Assembly (NCBI GenBank): GCA_027019885.1
Contig: JALUWC010000547.1
Coordinates: 1-5,541 of the forward strand
DNA length: 5,541 bases
Direction of reading: 5' to 3'
Source: Geoglobus sp.
GTDB lineage: Archaea; Halobacteriota; Archaeoglobi; Archaeoglobales; Archaeoglobaceae
The notes below the pieces were generated by a model that did not search any database, was not told where the DNA came from, and saw only the letters and a program-made list of their open reading frames with translations. The translations under genes and the position numbers were made by a program. Every line of letters begins with the position of its first letter. Positions within the stretch are counted from its first letter, which is position 1. This document shows positions 1-4,488 of this stretch, piece by piece.

Positions 1-117
1 ATTTTCATCCACATAACAAACTGCCAAAAATTCTCCAAAAAATCAAAAGTGAATTTTCGAGCTACCTGATATGACTTCGATAAAAATAGGATTCTTCGTG
101 AAGGCGTGGCCACCCAT
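1..117 (-). pseudogene. Possible gene start or remnant, runs off left edge
   Basis: Read leftward from an ATG at 117 the frame gives MGGHAFTKNPIFIEVISGSS and then KIHF before a TGA (about 43-45). Beyond that stop, the frame shifted by one continues DFLENFWQFVMWMK to the window edge without a stop. The peptide has ordinary protein composition and a TATA-like box lies upstream at 136-143, so I infer the 5' end of a minus-strand gene with either an early stop or a one-base indel. I do not recognise the family, and the rest lies outside the window. It may also be a chance ORF. A plus-strand ORF over the same bases (71-418) crosses the end of the insertion sequence and reads as a shadow. Confidence 0.3.
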
Positions 118-135
118 TAATTTTTTTAACCCATA

Positions 136-143
136 TTATATAA
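136..143 (-). promoter_or_regulatory. TATA-like box of the left-edge gene
   Basis: The minus strand reads TTATATAA, centred about 22-23 nt upstream of the ATG at 117. That is slightly short of the usual 26-27 nt for an archaeal leaderless start, so the assignment is tentative. Confidence 0.3.
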
Positions 144-231
144 GCATTACGTATTTGCCACCACCATGTTACATGAGGTATCTAAGAAGGGGGTTGAGGG
201 ATCTTTACATCTGGACAAGAAGTATGTTAAC

Positions 232-239
232 TGTGTTGG
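232..239. repeat. Target site duplication, left copy
   Basis: TGTGTTGG abuts the left end of the insertion sequence and is identical to the copy at 936-943. The preceding C at 231 is matched by C935, so the border could shift by one base. Confidence 0.8.
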
Positions 240-241
240 GA

Positions 242-258
242 GACTGTCAAGATAACAC
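242..258 (+). repeat. Left terminal inverted repeat of the IS
   Basis: GACTGTCAAGATAACAC matches the reverse complement of 915-932 except for one missing A. The transposase stop codon (247-249 on the minus strand) lies inside it. Confidence 0.8.
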
Positions 259-887
259 TCCCATATTGTACAACCCCACAAAACTCTCCAACCAGCTCTG
301 CACAGAATCAAAAGAACTCATGAAAGGAAACCTGTTAAAGAACCTTTTAGTTCTTCCCTTAAGCAGAGAAAAGAATCCCTCCACTGCATTTCTCTTTCCA
401 AAGGTTTCATGTTTATAATCAAATCCCATCCTTTCAGAGCCCAGAGATACCATGGCCCTCTGTCTACAATGATTTCAGGTTTATTCTCGCAGTATCTGAG
501 AACTTCTTTAAGGAAAGCATAGGCATGAAAACTCGATCTCCCTTCAGTTGCCCATACAGCTAAGCATTCCTTGGTATCAACGTCAACTGCACTCCAGATG
601 AAAATATGTTTGTTTTCCAGCTTTAGTTTGGTTTCGTCTATTGCTATTAATCTTCTTTTCTTCCTTTCAGGAGGTTTTAAGATTCTTTTTAGTCTGTGGT
701 AGTAGATTCTGATTGATTCGTAGCTTATTTTCTGGAAAAGAGAGATGAATTTGCTTGCTTTCCTTAAAGATAGACCATGGAAGTAGAGTATGGCTGAGAG
801 GATTTTTAACTCTATTTTTTTCTTGTTCCTCCGAAAGACTTTTTTGGCTTTGATTTCTTCAATTATCTGCTGGATTGGAGATTGCAT
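247..887 (-). pseudogene. IS6-like DDE transposase, frameshifted
   Basis: DDE transposase that would move the surrounding element. From the ATG at 887, residues about 36-70 form a helix-turn-helix-like region (LRKASKFISLFQKISYESIR). The catalytic acids are D84 in LIAIDETKL, D142 in IIVDRGPWYLW and, after correcting the frame, E170 in KRNAVEGFFSLLKGRTKRF. The frame breaks at about 430-440: the first part runs PWYLWALKGWD and then reads a long wrong-frame tail to 318, while the frame one base back continues ERMGFDYKHETFGKRNAVE to the stop at 247. Restored length is about 213 residues. One missing G after CTG explains the break. No classical slippery heptamer is present, so mutation or a sequencing indel is likelier than programmed frameshifting. 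The catalytic glutamate lies only in the shifted part, so the unshifted product should be inactive. Confidence 0.85.
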
Positions 888-914
888 GGTTTGTATTTTG
901 AGTTTTTATTTTTT

Positions 915-932
915 GTGTTATTCTTGACAGTC
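915..932 (-). repeat. Right terminal inverted repeat of the IS
   Basis: Read on the minus strand this is GACTGTCAAGAATAACAC. It lies 28 nt upstream of the transposase start codon, so the transposase promoter must overlap or adjoin the element end. The bases between are A-rich on the coding strand. Confidence 0.8.
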
Positions 933-935
933 CCC

Positions 936-943
936 TGTGTTGG
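936..943. repeat. Target site duplication, right copy
   Basis: TGTGTTGG abuts the right end of the insertion sequence and is identical to 232-239. It is followed directly by the left copy of the 27-bp direct repeat, which places the insertion at the edge of that repeat. Confidence 0.8.
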
Positions 944-970
944 AACTAATCAGTAACTTTTAAGTAAGTG
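944..970 (+). repeat. 27-bp direct repeat, left copy
   Basis: The sequence starts AACTAATCAGTAA and ends TAAGTAAGTG. It matches 3383-3409 at 24 of 27 positions in the same orientation. The two copies bracket the nuclease and membrane-protein cassette. It contains an archaeal TATA-like stretch (CTTTTAAG at 957-964), so it may carry a promoter, or it may be a recombination or attachment-like site. The sequence cannot decide. Confidence 0.6.
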
Positions 971-993
971 TCGTAGCTATTCATTATTGAACG

Positions 994-1001
994 TTTATAT
1001 T
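994..1001 (+). promoter_or_regulatory. TATA-like box upstream of the nuclease operon
   Basis: TTTATATT predicts transcription starting near 1022-1025. That would give the nuclease gene a leader of about 100 nt and would remove the SD motif of the small ORF at 1020. An alternative box inside the direct repeat (957-964) would start transcripts near 985-990 and keep that SD. Confidence 0.4.
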
Positions 1002-1019
1002 TATGTAGAGGTGTAGCCA

Positions 1020-1160
1020 ATGGCCAAGCTGATCCGCAAAAATGCTCCGGAGATTCATTCACAATTAAAAAAAGATGAACTGAAAGGCATTATTAATACG
1101 GTTGGCTCTGAATGGGGGGCTAATCATGAAAATGCGAGAAATAGTTATTCACAACTTTAG
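1020..1160 (+). CDS. Small hypothetical or leader ORF overlapping nuclease gene
   Basis: A 46-codon ORF, starting MAKLIRKNAPEIHSQLKKDE and ending NSYSQL, is preceded by a good SD motif (GAGGTG at 1008-1013) six bases before the ATG. Its last 35 bases overlap the start of the nuclease gene in another frame, so the two could be translationally coupled. The peptide is charged, has no membrane segment and belongs to no family I recognise. It could be a short partner or antitoxin-like protein, a leader peptide, or the 5' remnant of a lost gene. The nearer TATA-like box (994-1001) would start transcription at its ATG, which argues against translation from this SD. Its reality is therefore uncertain. 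Confidence 0.4.
   Translation: MAKLIRKNAPEIHSQLKKDELKGIINTVGSEWGANHENARNSYSQL
1111..1125 (+). promoter_or_regulatory. Ribosome binding site fixing the nuclease start
   Basis: AATGGGGGG is followed by CTAATC and then ATG at 1126. The same layout, with 13 of these 15 bases identical, precedes the downstream membrane-protein gene at 2925-2939. The duplication supports ATG 1126 over the upstream TTG at 1102. The AATC before the ATG recalls the end of the archaeal SD consensus GGAGGTGATC. Confidence 0.65.
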
Positions 1161-2841
1161 ATCCATACATCACCAGAAAATCTGCTTGAAAGATTATTCG
1201 CTCCTCGTAGGACCAAATAACTCCGGGAAATCTAACACAATAGATGCCATAAGGGTCTTTTATGAGGACTTAAAATATGATGAAGATCGGGATTTTCCAA
1301 AATTTGAGACGGGAGACGATGAAAATTGGATAGAGGTAGAATTTGAACTGGAACTTAGTGAATTTAAGAGTTTGAGAGAAGAATATAAATTACCTAATAA
1401 TAGGCTCAGAGTAAGAAAGTACTTGAGAGGAGAACATGTTAGAAGCAGACAGAGTAACTTATATGCATATACTAACGACGGAACTCTCTCTGATACACTA
1501 TTTTACGGTGCCAAGAACATCTCTGAGGCTAAACTCGGTGATATAATTTATATTCCGGCAGTTAGTGTAGTTAAAGAGGTAACCAAGCTATCAGGACCAT
1601 CTCCCTTACGAAATTTGCTTCAGTTTGTAATATCTGAAATTTCTAGCAGTACTGAAGCTTATGAGGATCTAAAAACTTCTTTTGAGCGTCTTAACAAGCT
1701 TCTTAAAGGTGAAATTGTTGAGGGGGAAGACTCGTCTAAAAGCACTCAGCTAAAGAGATTGATTGATTCCATAAATGATGAGCTTGAGCAATGGCAGGCA
1801 GAGTTTAGCTTGTTTGTACGACCCATAGAACCCAATGACATAATAAAAACTTTGATCGAGCCCATTGTTAAAGATAAAATTTTGGACGAAAAAATGAAGA
1901 TAGAATCCTTTGGTAGTGGATTTCAGAGGCAGTTGATATATGCCATCATAAAACTTTCAAGTAATTATATCGGGAAGCAAAGAGAGAAAAAGAGAGAGAA
2001 GTTTTTTTCACCTAAATTCGTTATGATTCTTTTTGAGGAGCCTGAAGCATATTTGCATCCTTTCCAGCAGGAGATTTTGAATAGAAATCTACTAGGAATA
2101 GCCAGAACCCCGGGGAACCAAGTATTGATATCTACTCACTCTCCTTTTTTCATGAGTAGACATACGGAAGAGCTGTCAGCCCTTATAAGGCTTAAAAAAG
2201 AAAAAGGAATGACAGTTGCATACCAAATAACCGACGGCGAGCTTGAGGAGATATTGAAAGAGAATCTGGAATTTGAAGCTAAACTTGGAGGAGGTGCGAC
2301 ATTTGAGGAGGGTAAAGTAACTCTCCGATATCATTTATGGCTGGATTCAGATAGATGCAACGCCTTCTTTTCGGATGTCGTTCTGATTTGTGAGGGGCCT
2401 AGCGAGAAAATTCTCATAGATTATCTCATAAAGACTGGAAAAATAAAAGTTGACAATGATGTATACATTCTAAACGCAATGGGAAAATACAACATTCCTA
2501 GATATATGTTTTTATTTGAAAAATTAGGGATAAAACATTCTGTTTTATTTGACAGAGATGATGATAAACCGAGGCATGAAAAAATCAATGGGATAATAGA
2601 TGAATATACAACTAAATTTACTTTAGGTAAGCATTCATTTAGAAAGGATCTAGAATCTTTTCTAGGGATTCCTGAACCTGAGTACGGTTCTGAGAAGGCG
2701 ATAAATGTTATCTACTATTATATCAACGGAAACATAGATGACGAGAAATTAGATGAATTCATCAGTATTGTTGAAAATTTAATTAAATGGGAAGAACTGG
2801 AAATTCAAGATGATAACTTAGATGATGTACGAACTCCTTAA
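1126..2841 (+). CDS. OLD-family ATP-dependent endonuclease (AAA + TOPRIM)
   Basis: Predicted 571-residue OLD-type protein, an ABC-like ATPase fused to a TOPRIM nuclease acting on DNA. Visible motifs in order: Walker A GPNNSGKS (29-36), signature-like SFGSGFQRQ (261-269), Walker B with catalytic acids in MILFEEPEAYLHP (300-312), H-loop STHSPFF (336-342), then TOPRIM with E423 in LICEGPSEK, acidic LFDRDDDK (474-481) and a conserved-looking DLE (508-510). All metal-binding acids appear present, so it should be active. Known OLD proteins include phage P2 Old and GajA of Gabija. Length and lack of a visible UvrD-like helicase neighbour fit a class 1, stand-alone OLD rather than Gabija. The start at 1126 is preferred on its ribosome site; TTG at 1102 would add eight residues. 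The next gene begins 98 nt after the stop with the same initiation signal, so an operon is likely. A defence role is inferred from family and context. Confidence 0.9.
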   Translation: MKMREIVIHNFRSIHHQKICLKDYSLLVGPNNSGKSNTIDAIRVFYEDLKYDEDRDFPKFETGDDENWIEVEFELELSEFKSLREEYKLPNNRLRVRKYLRGEHVRSRQSNLYAYTNDGTLSDTLFYGAKNISEAKLGDIIYIPAVSVVKEVTKLSGPSPLRNLLQFVISEISSSTEAYEDLKTSFERLNKLLKGEIVEGEDSSKSTQLKRLIDSINDELEQWQAEFSLFVRPIEPNDIIKTLIEPIVKDKILDEKMKIESFGSGFQRQLIYAIIKLSSNYIGKQREKKREKFFSPKFVMILFEEPEAYLHPFQQEILNRNLLGIARTPGNQVLISTHSPFFMSRHTEELSALIRLKKEKGMTVAYQITDGELEEILKENLEFEAKLGGGATFEEGKVTLRYHLWLDSDRCNAFFSDVVLICEGPSEKILIDYLIKTGKIKVDNDVYILNAMGKYNIPRYMFLFEKLGIKHSVLFDRDDDKPRHEKINGIIDEYTTKFTLGKHSFRKDLESFLGIPEPEYGSEKAINVIYYYINGNIDDEKLDEFISIVENLIKWEELEIQDDNLDDVRTP

Positions 2842-2924
2842 TAGGGGTCTTAAATAATATCGTGCAATCAAGAGCTTTTATAGAAAATTTAGAAGGCATG
2901 TGGGGGTCTGAAAGAGTTAAAATC

Positions 2925-2939
2925 AATGGGGGGAAAATC
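2925..2939 (+). promoter_or_regulatory. Ribosome binding site fixing the membrane-protein start
   Basis: AATGGGGGG then AAAATC directly precedes ATG 2940, nearly identical to the nuclease gene's site at 1111-1125. This favours ATG 2940 over the in-frame GTG at 2862, which lacks a comparable motif. Confidence 0.65.
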
Positions 2940-3287
2940 ATGGGCTATGAAGAAGGTGCAGTCAAATACTTCTTTGCAGCAATTACTAATCCAGTAATGT
3001 TCTCTTCAATGTATGTCTTTGGCGGATCGATAATCGGGACTTTTAAGTGGTTATACCTCTCTCTTGTAGTTCTTTCCGGCACTTTCAGTTTTGACAGGCT
3101 TATTTATGAAATAATTTCTCAGTTACTCCCATCTTCCACGGTGCCCCAACTTATTGCGACTGCGCTATTAAATGTTACAGTTGGAGCGCTTGTAGCGACA
3201 ATAAAAGGTATATTGCGGTCACCGGGTCGTGACATCTTGGTTGGCGGAAAGCTTGTTTGCACCACAAGAAAACTCAAAGGTGAATGA
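2940..3287 (+). CDS. Small multi-pass membrane protein, operon partner of OLD
   Basis: A 115-residue protein I do not recognise. Residues about 20-51 are strongly hydrophobic and broken by a Lys-Trp (FKWLYL), giving one long or two short membrane spans. A further span lies at about 71-92 (LIATALLNVTVGALVATIKG), followed by a basic tail. It should sit in the cytoplasmic membrane. Its start signal copies that of the nuclease gene upstream, and no terminator is visible between them, so co-expression is likely. By analogy with effector membrane proteins in archaeal and bacterial defence systems it could be the effector of the nuclease, but nothing in its sequence proves that. Oddity: a second frame opens over its last third (codons from GTG 3229 to TAG 3357) and gives a plausible basic tail, so the C-terminus may be frameshifted. 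Confidence 0.65.
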   Translation: MGYEEGAVKYFFAAITNPVMFSSMYVFGGSIIGTFKWLYLSLVVLSGTFSFDRLIYEIISQLLPSSTVPQLIATALLNVTVGALVATIKGILRSPGRDILVGGKLVCTTRKLKGE

Positions 3288-3293
3288 CAGTAG

Positions 3294-3395
3294 ATGGAAT
3301 GTAATCAAGGCCAGCAAGGTGCTATATCGCAAGAAAGCAAGAATTGTGAGAGATTAGTTTTAATAAAATTTTCAGTTTGCGTAACTAATCAGTAA
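3294..3395 (+). CDS. Doubtful 33-residue ORF at cassette end
   Basis: The frame begins MECNQGQQGAISQESKNCER, ends LVLIKFSVCVTNQ, and stops inside the right direct repeat. A weak SD-like GGTGA lies at 3279-3283. It follows the membrane-protein gene by six bases. The overlapping frame ending at 3357 is an equally good coding candidate for the first part, so at most one of the two is real. No family is recognised. Confidence 0.2.
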   Translation: MECNQGQQGAISQESKNCERLVLIKFSVCVTNQ

Positions 3396-3409
3396 TTTCT
3401 AAGTAAGTA
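3383..3409 (+). repeat. 27-bp direct repeat, right copy
   Basis: The sequence starts AACTAATCAGTAA and ends TAAGTAAGTA, matching 944-970 with three substitutions and no gaps. The copies are about 2.4 kb apart and mark both edges of the OLD cassette. The TATA-like character of the left copy is weakened here (TTTCTAAG). Confidence 0.6.
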
Positions 3410-3466
3410 GTATCATATCAAAAAACAATATGGCTCGAAATCCCACCTATCGTGGAGGCTGGAGGT

Positions 3467-3575
3467 GTGAAAGCCGAGGACAGCGTGCAAAAAGGTCGGG
3501 GCGAGCGAAGCGATAGGGTTTGATGTTGTTGCTATGTTGGTGGCTTTGATTGGTGCGGCTACGCTAAGGAGATGA
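3467..3575 (+). pseudogene. Frameshifted small membrane protein A
   Basis: A GTG at 3467 lies eight bases after a strong SD motif (GGAGG at 3454-3458) and opens MKAEDSVQKGRGERSDR. That frame stops at 3521-3523. A shift by one base near 3512-3518 continues GFDVVAMLVALIGAATLRR, a single membrane-spanning segment ending at the TGA at 3573-3575. A soluble charged N-terminus followed by one helix makes a product of about 36 residues. The stop overlaps the SD region of the next gene, so the pair was probably an operon. The N-terminal part is basic and could recall a pilin leader, but no clear class III signal peptide can be claimed. The exact break point is uncertain, and a sequencing indel would also explain it. 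Confidence 0.45.
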
Positions 3576-3582
3576 ATAGAAT

Positions 3583-3799
3583 ATGAGTGAAGGCATAATA
3601 GTCGGCAGTTGGAGCCGTTTTTATTATTATTGGCTTAGGATTGTCCCTCGCAATGGTTCTCGGACCAACTGCTGATACGGCGACGGAGCAAATGTTCGGC
3701 CCCCAATAGTTTAGCCTGGCCGAGATGGGCTTGGGAATCGTGGTAGTAGCGATAATCGCTGTTGTTATTGGAACCGGACTAATCTCGAGCCAGAAATAA
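3583..3799 (+). pseudogene. Frameshifted two-helix membrane protein B
   Basis: An ATG follows a good SD (GGAGATGA at 3568-3575). It opens MSEGIIVG; one base later in phase the frame runs VGAVFIIIGLGLSLAMVLGP, a polar stretch TADTATEQMFGPQ, an in-frame TAG at 3707-3709, then FSLAEMGLGIVVVAIIAVVI and GTGLISSQK to the TAA at 3797. The reconstruction is about 71 residues: two long hydrophobic helices joined by a polar loop. This layout resembles the small capsid proteins (VP1/VP3 type) of spindle-shaped archaeal viruses, but the resemblance is architectural only, and many small membrane proteins share it. It carries two lesions (frameshift near 3600-3608 and the TAG). Pyrrolysine insertion at the TAG is conceivable but would not explain the frameshift. 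Confidence 0.55.
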
Positions 3800-3854
3800 A
3801 ACGGATGAAAGGTAAGTACCATGAATGCTTAAAGGACTCACCACAATCCATAAA

Positions 3855-3873
3855 TAGTAGTTGCATTCTACTA
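3855..3873. repeat. Small inverted repeat (hairpin)
   Basis: TAGTAG and CTACTA are perfect inverted repeats around the loop TTGCATT. The hairpin lies 17 bases before the GC-rich island, between convergent genes. It may help end transcription, though there is no T-tract directly after it. Confidence 0.4.
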
Positions 3874-3890
3874 CTAACCGATAAGAACTC

Positions 3891-3958
3891 TGCGGGTGGC
3901 GGGGGCGTTCCCCCTGAACGGTCCTCGTAGACCTGTCCTGCTGGGCTGGCCACCCGCA
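3891..3958. ncRNA. Candidate structured RNA, GC-rich island next to NYN gene
   Basis: This 68-nt GC-rich block stands out in AT-rich surroundings. A perfect 10-bp inverted repeat (TGCGGGTGGC at 3891-3900, GCCACCCGCA at 3949-3958) closes it. On the plus strand the inside can fold a 10-bp hairpin with one bulged G (3901-3910 with 3916-3926) and a 4-bp hairpin (GUCC/GGGC at 3934-3945), giving a three-way junction. On the minus strand GGGGG/CCCCC and GGUC/GACC arms remain. It is not a tRNA: no T-loop or anticodon arm of the right form. On the minus strand it begins 7 nt after the NYN ribonuclease stop codon, so it could be that gene's 3' UTR element, a separate guide-type RNA (the minus-strand basal stem is followed by AGA, weakly like an H/ACA box), or a DNA-level site. 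Strand and function are unknown. Confidence 0.45.
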
Positions 3959-3965
3959 ATAAGAG

Positions 3966-4484
3966 CTATTTCTTCTCAATTTTATCAGCCAGTTCATCAA
4001 GTGCTATAAACCTATCTGCGATTCTTTTCAAATCTGGATTCAGAGCGTTCATGAACATTGCAACCTCAACTCTCAGCCCAAGAGATTTAATTACATTTAC
4101 AGCCGGGATGAAGTCTCCATCGCCGCTAACCAGTATAGCGACATCATAGGCTTTGTGAAAACCCAAAGAAAGCATATCTACTGCCAAAGCAATGTCTATG
4201 CCCTTCTCAATTAAGCCATCATTTCTTTTTCTCAATGGTTTTGTCACAACATGGAAGCCCTTCTCTTGTAGAGCGTTATAAAATCTGGTTTGCCTCTCTT
4301 TTATTTCTTTGTTTTCTGGATTAAAGGAGGCATAAAAGTATGTCCTTATCATCTTTCTTCCAGCAGATAGAACATCTCTGAGCTTTTCGTAATCCATTTT
4401 GAATCCTTGCCTGAACGCTTTGCAGGCATGAAACAGGTTTGAGCTATCAATGAAGATCATTACTCTGTCAGTTTGATCCAACAT
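3966..4484 (-). CDS. NYN-domain (PIN-like, LabA/DUF88-type) ribonuclease
   Basis: A 172-residue single-domain protein of the NYN family, PIN-fold metal-dependent ribonucleases that cleave RNA in the cytoplasm. The N-terminal motif VMIFIDSSNLFHA supplies D13 and N16, GIDIALAVDML supplies D97 and D103, and LVSGDGDFIPAV supplies D122 and D124, so the acidic active-site set looks complete. Its length is normal for a stand-alone LabA-like protein, and there is no extra RNA-binding or OST-HTH domain. The minus-strand TTAATATA box about 26 nt before the ATG implies a leaderless transcript. The gene reads alone, and its 3' end runs into the GC-rich island at 3891-3958. Family assignment is firm; the target RNA is unknown. 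A link to RNA turnover or defence is inference. Confidence 0.88.
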   Translation of the reverse strand: MLDQTDRVMIFIDSSNLFHACKAFRQGFKMDYEKLRDVLSAGRKMIRTYFYASFNPENKEIKERQTRFYNALQEKGFHVVTKPLRKRNDGLIEKGIDIALAVDMLSLGFHKAYDVAILVSGDGDFIPAVNVIKSLGLRVEVAMFMNALNPDLKRIADRFIALDELADKIEKK

Positions 4485-4488
4485 AATT

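Larger units (their letters stand above)
240..935 (-). mobile_element. IS6-like insertion sequence with target duplication
   Basis: The element is about 696 bp and is bounded by inverted ends: GACTGTCAAGATAACAC at 242-258, and GACTGTCAAGAATAACAC read on the minus strand from 932 to 915, differing by one missing base. TGTGTTGG occurs immediately outside both ends (232-239 and 936-943), an 8-bp duplication as expected of IS6-family transposition. It carries one minus-strand DDE transposase, whose stop codon lies inside the left inverted repeat. The exact matching duplication argues for a fairly recent insertion. The transposase frameshift and the one-base gap in the left end suggest it may no longer be autonomous. 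Family membership is inferred from transposase motifs and the duplication length. Confidence 0.85.

Noticed and set aside
71..418. Plus-strand 115-codon ORF
   Set aside because: It crosses the IS boundary and lies antisense to the transposase C-terminus, which has clear catalytic motifs.
1126..2841. Gabija (GajA) assignment
   Set aside because: No GajB-type helicase gene follows; the next gene is a small membrane protein.
3805..3930. Plus-strand ORF starting MKGKYHECLKDSPQS just after membrane gene B
   Set aside because: No SD motif, and it runs into the folded GC-rich island giving a glycine- and proline-rich tail; probably open by chance.
3891..3958. tRNA gene
   Set aside because: The closing stem is 10 bp, no arm carries a T-loop consensus, and no anticodon arm of 5 bp with a 7-nt loop forms on either strand.
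3559..4000. Minus-strand ORFs of 64-87 codons
   Set aside because: They lie antisense to the broken membrane gene and over the GC-rich island, with proline- and cysteine-rich composition typical of shadows; none has a start signal.
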